DNA of 64,000 nucleotides, taken from positions 1 through 64,000 of the forward strand of contig JAISBU010000033.1 in the NCBI GenBank assembly GCA_031266015.1, given 5' to 3'. How positions within the stretch are numbered: position 1 is the stretch's first letter; each line of letters opens with the position of its first letter. This DNA is from Prevotellaceae bacterium. GTDB lineage: Bacteria; Bacteroidota; Bacteroidia; Bacteroidales; UBA932. Shown here in pieces: positions 8,582-17,659 of this stretch. The notes beneath the pieces were generated by a model, which was not told the DNA's origin, searched no databases, and saw only the letters and a list, made by a program, of their open reading frames with translations. The position numbers and the translations under genes are program-made.

Positions 8582-9580
8582 ATGACAAAAATTTCCCTCA
8601 TCGGCGCTTCCGGCTTTGTCGGTACGCGCTTAATTGAATTGCTGAAACAACAGGACAACCATACCTTGCTCAACGTTGATAAAAACCAAAGCCGTTTTTA
8701 TCCTGAAATTACTGCCATTGCCGATACTCGCGACAAAGAAAAGCTGAAATCTTTGCTGCAGGGGCAGGATTTGGTGGTGCTACTTGCCGCAGAGCACCGC
8801 GATGATGTGTCGCCGACGTCGCTATACTATGATGTGAACGTGGAGGGGACGCGCAATGTGCTGGAGGCAATGGAAACGTGCGGCGTCAAAAGAATTATTT
8901 TCACCAGCTCGGTGGCGGTGTACGGCCTGAATAAAACTAACCCCAACGAAGCGCATCCTGCCGACCCGTTTAACCACTATGGCAAAAGCAAATGGCAGGC
9001 GGAAGAAGTGCTTCGCGAATGGTACCACAGAGACCCGCAAAACCGAAATCTGAATATCCTGCGTCCGACTGTAATTTTTGGAGAACGGAATAGGGGGAAT
9101 GTTTATAACCTTTTAAAGCAAATTTCAAGTGGAAAATTTTTGATGGTAGGTAAAGGGGATAATGTAAAGTCAATGGCATATGTGGGAAATGTGGTAGCCT
9201 TTATCCACTTTTTGATACGCGAAAAAACAGCGGGGTATCAAGTGTTCAACTATGTGGATAAGCCGGATTTTACCACCAATGAATTGGTAAAGCATGTGGG
9301 CAAAGTGTTGCAGAAGCATATCCCCACCGTGCACATTCCCTACTGGTTGGGTATGCTGGGGGGTTACTGCTTTGATGTCCAGGCCTTCGTTACCCGCAAA
9401 AAGCTTCCCGTAAGCGCTGTCCGCGTAAAAAAGTTTTGCGCTACCACAAAGTTCGATGCGCAGGCTGCCCACAACTCCGGCTTTCAAGCACCCCATTCTT
9501 TAGGCGAAGGGCTGGCGCGAACGCTCAAGTACGAGTTTCTACACCCGCAGCCGGACAATATCACCTTTGTATCGGAGTAA
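8582..9580 (+). CDS. NAD-dependent sugar-nucleotide epimerase/dehydratase
   Basis: I start this 332-residue protein at the ATG at 8582, giving MTKISLIGASGFVGTRLI with the Rossmann motif GASGFVG at once; an ATG at 8534 would add sixteen residues with no counterpart in the family. There is the YGKSK catalytic motif near residue 133 and RPTVIFGE near 160. The GNVYNLLKQI and KSMAYVGNVV segments resemble GlcNAc-type 4-epimerases of surface polysaccharide pathways. It stands apart from the operon upstream by 143 bases. Base use is less AT-rich than in the transferase genes. Confidence 0.82.
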   Translation: MTKISLIGASGFVGTRLIELLKQQDNHTLLNVDKNQSRFYPEITAIADTRDKEKLKSLLQGQDLVVLLAAEHRDDVSPTSLYYDVNVEGTRNVLEAMETCGVKRIIFTSSVAVYGLNKTNPNEAHPADPFNHYGKSKWQAEEVLREWYHRDPQNRNLNILRPTVIFGERNRGNVYNLLKQISSGKFLMVGKGDNVKSMAYVGNVVAFIHFLIREKTAGYQVFNYVDKPDFTTNELVKHVGKVLQKHIPTVHIPYWLGMLGGYCFDVQAFVTRKKLPVSAVRVKKFCATTKFDAQAAHNSGFQAPHSLGEGLARTLKYEFLHPQPDNITFVSE

Positions 9581-9608
9581 ATATCTCGCACATTAATCAT
9601 AAAAGCCA

Positions 9609-10460
9609 TTGATAGTGGAACCAAAAAATTCAATCAAGATTTTCGAAAACAAGAAAGTTCGCTCCGTATGGGACAGCGAGCAGGAAAAGTGGTACATCTC
9701 TGTGGTAGATGTGATCGCTGTTTTAACAGAAAGTCCTAACCCCAGAAATTATTGGAAAGTGTTAAAGCACCGTTTACGCGCGGAGGGGAATGAGTCGGTT
9801 ACAAATTGTAACCAACTGAAGCTACCTGCTGCGGACGGCAAAAAGTATTTAACCGACGTTGCCGACGTAGAGCAGTTATTTCGTCTTATTCAGTCTATTC
9901 CATCGCCCCGGGCAGAGCCTTTCAAGCAATGGCTTGCCCAAATAGCCCGTGAGCGCTTGGAAGAAATCGACGATCCGGAACTGGGTATTGAGCGGCTAAT
10001 GGAATATTACCACCGCAAAGGCTACTCGGAGGCGTGGATTAACCAAAGGCTTAAATCCATTGAGGTGCGTAAAGAGCTGACCGATGAGTGGGAACGGCGC
10101 GGCGTACAAAAAGGGCAGGAATTTGCAACGCTCACCGATATCATCACGCAAGGCTGGTCGGATCTGACTACAAAGCAGTACAAACGCTTCAAGGGGCTAA
10201 AGACCGAGAGCCTGCGCGATAACATGACCAATCTTGAGCTGGTGCTCAACATGCTTGCCGAAGCTACAACAACGGAAATTTCAAAAGAGAAAAACCCGAC
10301 TACCGTGACGGAAAACCGGGAAATTGCCCGTCAGGGTGGACAAATAGCCGGCAATACGCGCAAAGAAATAGAGGCTAAAACAGGCAAAAAAGTCGTGAGC
10401 CCGCTGAATGCAAAAAAGTTGCAGCTACTTGGCACAAAAGAAGCCCATAAAAATAGGTAG
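9609..10460 (+). CDS. BRO-N domain protein (antirepressor-like), non-ATG start
   Basis: The 283-residue protein has an N-terminal BRO-N DNA-binding domain (about residues 8-120: IKIFENKKVRSVWD, WYISVVDVIAVL, YLTDVADVEQLFRLI). A conserved C-terminal part follows with ENREIARQGGQIAGNTRKEI. Similar proteins are found in prophages and scattered on Bacteroidota chromosomes. No ATG exists before residue 131, so translation must start at TTG (9609) or GTG (9615). It lies alone between a sugar epimerase gene and the convergent kdsB gene, with no other phage gene nearby. Confidence 0.85.
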   Translation: MIVEPKNSIKIFENKKVRSVWDSEQEKWYISVVDVIAVLTESPNPRNYWKVLKHRLRAEGNESVTNCNQLKLPAADGKKYLTDVADVEQLFRLIQSIPSPRAEPFKQWLAQIARERLEEIDDPELGIERLMEYYHRKGYSEAWINQRLKSIEVRKELTDEWERRGVQKGQEFATLTDIITQGWSDLTTKQYKRFKGLKTESLRDNMTNLELVLNMLAEATTTEISKEKNPTTVTENREIARQGGQIAGNTRKEIEAKTGKKVVSPLNAKKLQLLGTKEAHKNR

Positions 10461-10507
10461 TGTCAAAAATTTTGTGTAAATAGCAAACTACGGGTAATCA
10501 TTTAATC

Positions 10508-10524
10508 TCAGGGTTAAACCCTGA
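10508..10524. terminator. Short GC-rich hairpin between convergent genes
   Basis: Eight-base arms TCAGGGTT and AACCCTGA surround a single A. Because the minimum loop is three or more bases, about six to seven pairs can form. The site lies between the convergent BRO gene and kdsB, where a bidirectional terminator is expected, but no clean T tract follows on either strand. Confidence 0.4.
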
Positions 10525-10629
10525 TTAAACGATTTTCAAAAATAGTCAAAAACTAGCTCAAAATTATGCAATAACAGCCCACTTAGCTGCGCAACGGCAT
10601 GAAAATAAAAATCAGAAGAGTATATAAGA

Positions 10630-11376
10630 CTACATAAATTTTTCCTTCACCCTCTCCAAATCCTCAGGCGTATCTATTGCCCAGGTTTCGAATTCTGTTA
10701 CGGCAACCTTAATACGGTAGCCGTTTTCCAGCCAGCGTAGTTGCTCAAGGCTTTCGGCCAGCTCCAGTGAACTTTGCGGCAGCTTGCAAACTTGCTGCAG
10801 TACATCGGTACGGTAGGCATAGAGACCTATGTGTTTAAAGAAAGGGTAGGAGGTTTGCCAGAGGGCATGCTCTTTATTGCGCAGGTATGGAATAGCTGAA
10901 CGGCTGAAATAAAGCGCGTATCCGTTTTTATCTACCGTAACCTTAGGGCTGTTGGGTGAAAAAACATCCTCCTCTTGGCTAAATTTCTTCACCAAAGTTG
11001 CCAGCTGTACGCCACTATCGGTAAAGCAACCTTTCAGCTGCTCCAGCTGCTGAGGCGCAATGAATGGCTCATCACCTTGAACGTTGACAACCACATCAAA
11101 CTTCTGATGGGTTTCGGTTTCTATTTTTAAGATGGCCTCGGCACAACGATCGGTACCGCTTTGGTGGCTTGGAGAGGTCATTACTACCTTTCCACCGAAA
11201 GCCTTTACGGCAGCGGCAATACGGTCATCGTCAGTAGCAGCATAGCAATGAGCAAACACTTGTTGTGCTTGCTCATAGGCTCGTTGTATCATGGATTTTC
11301 CGCCAATATCGGCAAGTGGTTTGCCGGGAAAGCGGGTTGAGGCGTAGCGGGCGGGAATTATGCCTACAAAGTTCAT
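10630..11376 (-). CDS. kdsB: 3-deoxy-manno-octulosonate cytidylyltransferase
   Basis: The 248-residue protein starts MNFVGIIPARYASTRFPGK, the CTP-binding signature of KdsB, and has VQGDEPF near residue 100. It activates Kdo as CMP-Kdo for lipid A-core synthesis in the cytoplasm. I chose the ATG at 11376 because family members begin three residues before the FVGIIPAR strand; an ATG at 11385 adds three residues. It follows the coiled-coil gene by about twenty bases and is probably in the same transcript. Confidence 0.95.
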   Translation of the reverse strand: MNFVGIIPARYASTRFPGKPLADIGGKSMIQRAYEQAQQVFAHCYAATDDDRIAAAVKAFGGKVVMTSPSHQSGTDRCAEAILKIETETHQKFDVVVNVQGDEPFIAPQQLEQLKGCFTDSGVQLATLVKKFSQEEDVFSPNSPKVTVDKNGYALYFSRSAIPYLRNKEHALWQTSYPFFKHIGLYAYRTDVLQQVCKLPQSSLELAESLEQLRWLENGYRIKVAVTEFETWAIDTPEDLERVKEKFM

Positions 11377-11395
11377 AGCACCCAACTGTTACTGC

Positions 11396-12427
11396 TTATT
11401 TTTTATTTTGTCTGGCAGCGGCAGCGGCTTCACGCTCTTTTGCTTTTTCGGCTGCTATTCTTTCTCGCTCTGCTTTGTCTGCCTCACGTTTTTCTGCGGC
11501 AGCGGCTTTTTCCGCATCACGCTTTTCTTTTTCCTTAGCCTTTTGCTCTGCGGCTTTCTCTCTTTCTTTGGTTTGCTTTTCTTTTTCTGCCTGACGTTTA
11601 GCGACCTCTTTATCTTTCTCTGCCTGAGCCTTTTCTTTTTCTTTATCCTTAACTTTCAGCGCTTTTTCTTTCTCCTCGGCACGTTTAGCGGCCTCCTTAT
11701 CCTTCTCTGCCTGAACCCTTTCTTTGTCTTTCTCTTTGGCTTTCAGTACTTTATCTTTTTCCTCGGCATGCTTGGCGACTTCTTTATCACGCAGCGCCTG
11801 CACTCTAGCCTTTTCAGCCTCTTTTTTCTCCTGCTCTTCCTTCTCCTTCTTTTCCCTTGCAATATCGTCTTTACGCAGGTTGTAAATTTCATCGTCTATT
11901 GCTTTCAGAGCAGCGTTAGCATCCTTCCAGCTGTCAGTAGCAACTTTTTCCTTACTCTTTGCGCGTTCCGAAAGCTTCTCACCCTCTTCCAGCTTCTTTT
12001 GAGCCACAGAAAATCTGTCGCTAAGATCCTTTGCATCAGCACGATAGGCTGCACGAACGGCGGACAACTTTTCTTCCGCTTTTTTTACAACTTTCGGATC
12101 ATCTGATTGTTGCTCTTTGGAAAGAATAGACAAGGATGCGTCAACGCGCTTATCCAGCTTATCCTGCTCATTCAAAATACCCTCCTGTTCGAGGGTTCCT
12201 TCCATGATAAGGCGTTTGCCCAGACGTTGAAGGCTATCAACCTCATTCTTCATCGCGTTAGTTTTGTTTACCTGCTTTTGTGCGCTGGCTCGCTTGTTGT
12301 TAAGCCCCTCCAGCTGCTTATCTTTGGCCGATGTCTTCGCCTCTTGGGCATGCAACGTCGTTGCCATAGGCGACAGCATGGTGGCACAAATTAAGCCAAT
12401 GGATAATAAAAGGATATTGTTACGCAT
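11396..12427 (-). CDS. Secreted Lys/Glu/Ala-rich coiled-coil protein
   Basis: The 343-residue protein starts with a signal peptide (MRNNILLLSIGLICATML, likely cleaved after LHAQ). Residues 30-180 are helical with spaced leucines, and from about 180 to the end the sequence is almost only K, E, A, R and D in short repeats such as AEKDKEAAKRAEEKEK. This predicts one long charged helix or coiled coil outside the inner membrane. It looks like TolA's middle domain, but there is no TolA end domain. The function is unknown. It has its own strong -7 box at 12506-12513, and kdsB follows. Confidence 0.75.
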   Translation of the reverse strand: MRNNILLLSIGLICATMLSPMATTLHAQEAKTSAKDKQLEGLNNKRASAQKQVNKTNAMKNEVDSLQRLGKRLIMEGTLEQEGILNEQDKLDKRVDASLSILSKEQQSDDPKVVKKAEEKLSAVRAAYRADAKDLSDRFSVAQKKLEEGEKLSERAKSKEKVATDSWKDANAALKAIDDEIYNLRKDDIAREKKEKEEQEKKEAEKARVQALRDKEVAKHAEEKDKVLKAKEKDKERVQAEKDKEAAKRAEEKEKALKVKDKEKEKAQAEKDKEVAKRQAEKEKQTKEREKAAEQKAKEKEKRDAEKAAAAEKREADKAERERIAAEKAKEREAAAAARQNKK

Positions 12428-12505
12428 TACAACAAAGAATATAATTTCACAAAAGAATCCCTAATCAACCTCCACAAGGCAAGGCGAAGGCCGATAATTT
12501 GCCTT

Positions 12506-12513
12506 CAAAGGTA
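12506..12513 (-). promoter_or_regulatory. Bacteroidota -7 box (TACCTTTG) for the coiled-coil gene
   Basis: The minus strand reads TACCTTTG, a full match to the TAnnTTTG -7 consensus, with TTTTTTG about twelve bases upstream. It lies about 80 bases before the ATG of the coiled-coil gene and directly after der. Confidence 0.6.
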
Positions 12514-12554
12514 CGATTTTTCACACAAAAAAGCAAATAAATTATGGCCCATAT

Positions 12555-13859
12555 TTACTTCTGACGCATGAATATTTGAATGGGGACACCGGTAAACTCG
12601 TAATTATCACGTAGTTTATTTTCCAAATACCGCTTATATGGCTCCCGAACGTATTGTGGCAGATTGCAAAAAAAAGCAAAGGCGGGAAAGGGTGTCGGAA
12701 GTTGGGTTATATATTTGATTTTCACATATTTACCCTTAATTGCCGGGGGTGGATAGGCGTCTATCGCCGGTAGCATAGCCTCGTTAAGCTTTGCTGTGCT
12801 GATGCGGCGTGTCTTATTTTCGTACGCCTTGGCAGCCCAGCTGATTACGTCAAAAATACGCTGTTTTTCTACTACGGAGGTAAAAATAATGGGAACGTCG
12901 TTGAAGGGCGCGATGCGCTTTTGTATGGCCTCCTTGTACTCCTTCATGGTGTTGGTTTCCTTATCTGTTACCAAATCCCACTTGTTTACCACAATTACGC
13001 AGCCTTTTTTGTTGCGTACGATGAGGTTGAAAATCGAAAGATCTTGCGCTTCAACACCCAATGTCGCATCCATCATAAGTATGCACACATCGGAGTGCTC
13101 AATGGCGCGAATGGCGCGCATTACGGAGTAAAATTCCAAATCTTCGGTAACTTTACCTTTCTTGCGCATCCCGGCGGTGTCGACCAAGAAAAAGTCGTGT
13201 CCGAATTTGTTGTAGCGGGTGTAAACCGAATCTCGTGTGGTGCCGGCAATGGGCGTTACAATGCTACGTTCCTCACCCAGAAAAGCGTTGATGATGGACG
13301 ATTTCCCAACGTTGGGTTTTCCAACAATGGCAATACGAGGTATGCCGGCAATATCTTCCTCTTCTGTATCGGGAAGGCGCTGCACGACTTCGTCTAACAC
13401 TTCGCCGGTACCGCTACCGCTGAGTGAGCATACGCAGTATAAGTTGCCCAATCCGAAGCGATGAAACACGTGTGAATCATAAATGCGCTCGTTGTTATCC
13501 ACCTTATTGGCCACAAGGATAACGTGCTTTTTTGAGCAGCGCAATACTTGCGCTATCGCCTCATCGTAATCGGTGATACCGCCTGTAACGTCTACCATAA
13601 AAAGGATAACATCGGCCTCATCTATGGCAACAAGCACCTGCTTGCGAATATCTTCTTCAAATTTGTCGCCGGAGTTAATGGCAAATCCTCCGGTATCTAC
13701 TACCGAAAACTCCTTGCCGTTCCAGTCGCTTTTTCCGTAGTGGCGGTCGCGGGTAACGCCCGCTACCTCGTCTACAATGGCCTCATGCATGCCTACCAGC
13801 CGGTTGAAGAGCGTACTTTTTCCCACATTTGGGCGACCTACAATTGCTACAATACCCAT
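12555..13859 (-). CDS. der: Ribosome biogenesis GTPase Der (EngA)
   Basis: The 434-residue protein has two GTPase domains in tandem, the mark of Der. The first P-loop is GRPNVGKST at residues 8-16, and the second is GKPNVGKSS near residue 182 with [10 protein letters not shown] after it. A C-terminal KH-like domain follows. Der helps to mature the large ribosomal subunit. It lies 65 bases after era on the same strand, a common Bacteroidota pairing. Confidence 0.97.
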   Translation of the reverse strand: MGIVAIVGRPNVGKSTLFNRLVGMHEAIVDEVAGVTRDRHYGKSDWNGKEFSVVDTGGFAINSGDKFEEDIRKQVLVAIDEADVILFMVDVTGGITDYDEAIAQVLRCSKKHVILVANKVDNNERIYDSHVFHRFGLGNLYCVCSLSGSGTGEVLDEVVQRLPDTEEEDIAGIPRIAIVGKPNVGKSSIINAFLGEERSIVTPIAGTTRDSVYTRYNKFGHDFFLVDTAGMRKKGKVTEDLEFYSVMRAIRAIEHSDVCILMMDATLGVEAQDLSIFNLIVRNKKGCVIVVNKWDLVTDKETNTMKEYKEAIQKRIAPFNDVPIIFTSVVEKQRIFDVISWAAKAYENKTRRISTAKLNEAMLPAIDAYPPPAIKGKYVKIKYITQLPTPFPAFAFFCNLPQYVREPYKRYLENKLRDNYEFTGVPIQIFMRQK

Positions 13860-13865
13860 ATCTAA

Positions 13866-13893
13866 ATTGAGAATTAAAAATTGAGAATTAAAA
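13866..13893. repeat. Two tandem 14-base AT-rich units between era and der
   Basis: The unit ATTGAGAATTAAAA occurs twice end to end (13866-13879 and 13880-13893). A further inverted fragment, CCTCAATT, lies near 13912 and can pair with the unit. The same words recur around 15770 (AATTCTCAAC), so this is a dispersed intergenic repeat type. Confidence 0.7.
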
Positions 13894-13924
13894 ATTATTC
13901 ATCCTCAATTTTTTTATTTTTCAT

Positions 13925-14806
13925 TTACTCCTGAATGTATCCGAACTCTCGCAGCTTTCTATCGCTATCCCTCCAGTCGGAATTTACTTTTACGAAAGTT
14001 TGTAGAAACACTTTTTTATCGAAAAATGTTTCCATGTCTTTTCGGGCTTCGGTGCCTGTTTTTTTCAGCATCTTGCCCTGATGTCCTATAATAATTGCCT
14101 TTTGCGATTCTCTGGCTACATAAATAATAGCGGAAATGCGATACATATCCGGCTCTTCCTGAAACGCGTCAACAACGACTTCCGTACTGTAAGGAATTTC
14201 TTTATCGTAGTTGAGCAGAATTTTTTCCCGAATAATTTCCGAGGCGAAAAAACGCAAACTTCTATCGGTAAGCTGATCCTTATCGTAGTAGGCATGGCCT
14301 TCGGGGAGCAGGTCTACCAGCTTCTTGAATAGCGCGTCGAGGTTGAATTTTTGTAGCGCAGAGGTCGGAAAAATTAAGGCCTTGGGCAGCAGCTCATGCC
14401 AACGCTCTACCAGCTCATTCAGCTTTTCCGGAGTACAAAGGTCTATCTTATTTACTACTATAACTGTCTGAATATCAATGTTTTTTAATTTTTCCAAATG
14501 CTCGGAGTGCTTGTCGTGCTGCTCTACCACATCGGTTACGTAGAGTATAATATCGGCATCTACCAGAGCGGCGCTCACAAACTTCATCATGGCCTCCTGC
14601 ATCTTGTAGTGGGGAGTGAGAATGCCCGGCGTATCGGAGTATACTATTTGAAAATCCTCGCCGTTTACGATTCCCATTATGCGGTGTCGCGTGGTTTGTG
14701 ACTTGTTGGTAATAATGCTCAAACGCTCGCCCACCAAGGCATTCATAAGCGTACTTTTACCAACATTCGGGTTGCCTATAATATTTACAAATCCGGATTT
14801 GTGCAT
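13925..14806 (-). CDS. era: GTPase Era
   Basis: The 293-residue protein has the P-loop GNPNVGKST at residues 11-19, the switch region SQTTRHR, DTPG, and NKID as the guanine motif. It ends in a KH domain with IIGHQGKMLKKTGTEAR around residue 240. Era binds 16S rRNA during small-subunit assembly. It is probably the first gene of an era-der transcript. Confidence 0.97.
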   Translation of the reverse strand: MHKSGFVNIIGNPNVGKSTLMNALVGERLSIITNKSQTTRHRIMGIVNGEDFQIVYSDTPGILTPHYKMQEAMMKFVSAALVDADIILYVTDVVEQHDKHSEHLEKLKNIDIQTVIVVNKIDLCTPEKLNELVERWHELLPKALIFPTSALQKFNLDALFKKLVDLLPEGHAYYDKDQLTDRSLRFFASEIIREKILLNYDKEIPYSTEVVVDAFQEEPDMYRISAIIYVARESQKAIIIGHQGKMLKKTGTEARKDMETFFDKKVFLQTFVKVNSDWRDSDRKLREFGYIQE

Positions 14807-14928
14807 GATCAGCTGTTAGCTCCTGCTTGCCATTCACGAATCAAGTTCGAAATGACAAAATGCTTTAATCTACGAAGGTAACAATTCCCGTTCTTTTTTC
14901 CTATTTTCCGTTTGTTCTCTTTTTCTTG

Positions 14929-14936
14929 TACCTTTG
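14929..14936 (+). promoter_or_regulatory. -7 box (TACCTTTG) immediately before the hydrolase ATG
   Basis: TACCTTTG is a full match to the Bacteroidota -7 consensus and ends only four bases before the ATG at 14941. The transcript would therefore start at or next to the start codon, so a leaderless mRNA is predicted. Confidence 0.65.
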
Positions 14937-14940
14937 CTGC

Positions 14941-15753
14941 ATGGAAAAGTTTGTAAGCGCGTGCGGTATCCCCGTACGTATTGCCACTCAAGGCGATAAT
15001 AAGGATAAAAGGCAGGCGGTTGTGCTGCTTCACGGCTACTTGGAGAGTCTGGAAATTTGGGAAGATTTGTCAAAAGCGCTTGGCGCCGTATGCTACACCG
15101 TATGTTTTGATATGCCGGGGCATGGCTTTAGCGGGACACGCCCCGAAGCTAATACCATGGAGTTTATGGCCGATGTGGTAGAAGATTTGTGCCGTCAGCT
15201 GGGCGTAGAAAAATGCCTGCTTGTTGGGCACTCCATGGGCGGCTACGCATCGCTGGCGTTTGCGAAAAAATATCCGCAAATGCTGGCAGGGATCTGCCTT
15301 TTGCACTCCTCTCCCAATGCTGATACGGAGGAGAAGCGAGTGAACAGAGACAGGGAAATTACGCTAATTCAATCGGGTAGAAAGGCGCTGCTTGTTACCA
15401 CCGCTATTTCGAACATGTTTGCGCAAGCAAATCTGCAGCGCATGGCAAATCGTATTATGGAGCTGGAGGTTAATGCAAATATTGCTGATAATGAGGGTGT
15501 TATCTCTTGCATAAGAGGCATGAAGGAGCGTGAAGATTTGAATGATATGCTTGCAAAGCTGGATAAGCCAACCATGCTTATTTTGGGAAAAGCTGACAAG
15601 TACATTGCCTGGGAATCGGCAGAGGCGTTGATGGAGCGCTTACCTAAGGCTAAAAAGTTAGTTTTGGAAAATTCCGGGCACTGCGGTTTTTTTGAGGAGC
15701 CGGAGGTTGTAAAGAATGGGCTGCTGGAGTTTATTAGCTCCGTATTTGCATAG
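14941..15753 (+). CDS. Alpha/beta hydrolase
   Basis: The 270-residue protein has the oxyanion segment LLHGYLES near residue 30, the nucleophile elbow GHSMGG with serine 98, and a C-terminal histidine in SGHCGFFEEP. These make up an alpha/beta hydrolase catalytic set, with an acid expected near ADKYI. No signal peptide is seen, so it acts in the cytoplasm. I take the ATG at 14941 because the -7 box overlaps the upstream ATG at 14926. The substrate is unknown. Confidence 0.9.
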   Translation: MEKFVSACGIPVRIATQGDNKDKRQAVVLLHGYLESLEIWEDLSKALGAVCYTVCFDMPGHGFSGTRPEANTMEFMADVVEDLCRQLGVEKCLLVGHSMGGYASLAFAKKYPQMLAGICLLHSSPNADTEEKRVNRDREITLIQSGRKALLVTTAISNMFAQANLQRMANRIMELEVNANIADNEGVISCIRGMKEREDLNDMLAKLDKPTMLILGKADKYIAWESAEALMERLPKAKKLVLENSGHCGFFEEPEVVKNGLLEFISSVFA

Positions 15754-16215
15754 TATTTTCCAATGGCAAGTGCAGTTATGATATTTTTAATTCTCAACTT
15801 TTCAATAAAAAAATCCCTTAGCCAACCCTCCCGCACCGGAGGCTCTGCAAAGCCCATGCGAACAGGTAAGTTGACCAAAGGATTTTAGCTTGTCAGGCTC
15901 ACGCATGACGACAAACGCACACGGCAGGAGGTTCCTCCACTCCGCTATGCAGAGCCTGCCCTGAGCGAAGTTGAGGGGAGCGGAATGACGAGGGCGGGGA
16001 TTCCTCCACTCCGCTACGCTCCGGTCGGAATGACGAGGCGGAGGTAAGGAAAAAAGTGTTGGCGGCGGCTTCGCCGCTCCTTGGTTCAACAAGCTCAGGG
16101 TGACAGCGCACTGTCGACTTTTTAAATTATGAAACATGTAACGAATTATTTGACTTTTGCAGCATTACTGCGAACTTACTTATTTGTATGATGCATTTCT
16201 CGCAGCCTCAGCCAG
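15754..16215. repeat. Non-coding region with dispersed repeat copies
   Basis: No gene is supported in this stretch. Two copies of a unit beginning TTCCTCCACTCCGCTA start at 15932 and 16001 and both end in CGGAATGACGAGG (15981-15993 and 16026-16038). A third element, from about 16068 to 16110, holds GGCGGCGGCTTCGCCGC and then an inverted GTCACCCTGAGC word. Related fragments occur at 21441-21490 and 45615-45650. Near 15770 there is also a piece of the AT-rich era/der repeat. Short frames here only translate the repeats. Confidence 0.75.
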
Positions 16216-16241
16216 GCGGAATCTGTAATTCCGCTTTTTTT
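16216..16241 (+). terminator. Rho-independent terminator just before cca
   Basis: Arms GCGGAAT (16216-16222) and ATTCCGC (16228-16234) with a five-base loop are followed by seven T (16235-16241). This is a good intrinsic terminator on the plus strand. It ends one base before the -7 box of cca, so it would insulate cca from upstream transcription. No obvious gene is terminated, which leaves room for a small RNA from about 16140 on. Confidence 0.7.
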
Positions 16242-16242
16242 G

Positions 16243-16250
16243 TACCTTTG
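16243..16250 (+). promoter_or_regulatory. -7 box (TACCTTTG) of cca
   Basis: TACCTTTG matches the -7 consensus and ends eight bases before the cca ATG, again predicting a very short or absent leader. Confidence 0.65.
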
Positions 16251-16258
16251 CAGGGCAA

Positions 16259-17659
16259 ATGCAAAACTATCCCTTACATAACCCAATTTTCAAGAAAATT
16301 TCAGATGTAGCACAAAAGCAAGGCGTACGTGCCTTTGTGATTGGCGGCTATGTACGCGATCTTTTTCTTAACCGTCCATCAAATGACATTGATATTGTGG
16401 TAGAAGGCAGCGGTATTGCGCTGGCTGAGGAGTTGGGAAAACTTTTGCGAGCCAACGTCAGCGTGTTCAAGAGTTTTGGTACAGCCATGCTGCGCAACGG
16501 CGATGTAGAGCTGGAGTTTGTTGGCGCTCGTAAAGAATCATACCGGGCAAGCTCACGTAAACCTATTGTAGAAGACGGCACGCTGGAAGAAGATCAGGAG
16601 CGTCGTGATTTTACCATAAACGCCATGGCTCTGAGCCTCAATGCTAAAGACTATAGTACGTTGGTAGATCCGTTCAACGGCATACGGGATTTGAATGACA
16701 AGCTCATTCGCACCCCGCTCAATCCCGATGTAACCTATAGCGACGATCCGCTACGCATGATGAGGGCCGTTCGATTCGCAACACAGCTTGGATTCAAAAT
16801 TGTGGACGAATCAAAGGAGGCTATTCGTCGCAATAGACAACGTATTGCTGGCGGAGTAACTTCGGTGGAACGCATTACCGACGAGCTGAATAAAATAATG
16901 GTCACAGCCAAGCCGTCCGTAGGGTTTCTTTTGCTTGATGAACTAGGACTGCTAGAGCTGATTTTACCACAGATATATCGCCTCAAAGGCGTAGAAGTTC
17001 GTGGTAAACATCATCACAAAGATAATTTTCTGCACACGCTTCAGGTACTTGACAACGTTGCTCTAAAATCAGATAACCTTTGGCTACGTTGGGCTGCACT
17101 GCTACATGATGTGGCTAAGCCGAATACAAAAAAGTACGAAGAAGGACACGGATTTACTTTTCATGGGCATGAGTTTATTGGGGCAAAAATGGTGCCGAAA
17201 ATTTTTGCTCAGCTGAAACTTCCGCTCAATGAAAAGATGAAGTACGTGGAAAAATTAGTTGGGTTACACCTCCGACCAATTGTACTATCGCAGGAAGAGG
17301 TAACGGATTCTGCCGTTCGCCGGCTACTCTTTGATGCGGGCAACAGCATTGATGATTTGATGCTGCTGTGCGAGGCTGACATTACTTCTAAAAACGAGGA
17401 TACAGTAAAACGGCATTTGCAAAACTTTACCATTGTACGTGAGAAGCTGAAAGAGGTTGAGGAAAAAGATCATATTCGCAATTTTCAACCTCCTGTCAGC
17501 GGAGAGCTCATTATGCAAATTTACAAGCTCCCACCCTGTCGTCAGGTAGGACAACTAAAGGACGCTATCAAAGAAGGTATTCTAAACGGCGATATTCATA
17601 ACGATTACGACGAAGCCTACGCATATATGCAAAAGGTAGCAAAGGAGTTGGGCTTATGA
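16259..17659 (+). CDS. cca: CCA tRNA nucleotidyltransferase / poly(A) polymerase family with HD domain
   Basis: The 466-residue protein has the class II nucleotidyltransferase head: VIGGYVRDLFL near residue 28, then the D-x-D catalytic pair (aspartates 43 and 45), and RRDFTINAMAL near 120. The HD domain is shown by LLHDVAKP near 287. In the family it adds or repairs the CCA end of tRNA. Its last four bases overlap the Nudix gene start (ATGA). Confidence 0.93.
   Translation: MQNYPLHNPIFKKISDVAQKQGVRAFVIGGYVRDLFLNRPSNDIDIVVEGSGIALAEELGKLLRANVSVFKSFGTAMLRNGDVELEFVGARKESYRASSRKPIVEDGTLEEDQERRDFTINAMALSLNAKDYSTLVDPFNGIRDLNDKLIRTPLNPDVTYSDDPLRMMRAVRFATQLGFKIVDESKEAIRRNRQRIAGGVTSVERITDELNKIMVTAKPSVGFLLLDELGLLELILPQIYRLKGVEVRGKHHHKDNFLHTLQVLDNVALKSDNLWLRWAALLHDVAKPNTKKYEEGHGFTFHGHEFIGAKMVPKIFAQLKLPLNEKMKYVEKLVGLHLRPIVLSQEEVTDSAVRRLLFDAGNSIDDLMLLCEADITSKNEDTVKRHLQNFTIVREKLKEVEEKDHIRNFQPPVSGELIMQIYKLPPCRQVGQLKDAIKEGILNGDIHNDYDEAYAYMQKVAKELGL

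Noticed and set aside
11360-12106. A 248-codon open frame on the plus strand
   Set aside because: It is the antisense of the Lys/Glu-rich gene; its Phe/Leu-rich product is what the complement of AAG/GAA/AAA codons gives.
15930-16040. Possible CRISPR array
   Set aside because: Only two imperfect units with unequal spacing are present, and no cas gene is near.
15802-16137. Minus-strand frames of 70-111 codons
   Set aside because: They translate the dispersed repeats and have no homology that I recognise.
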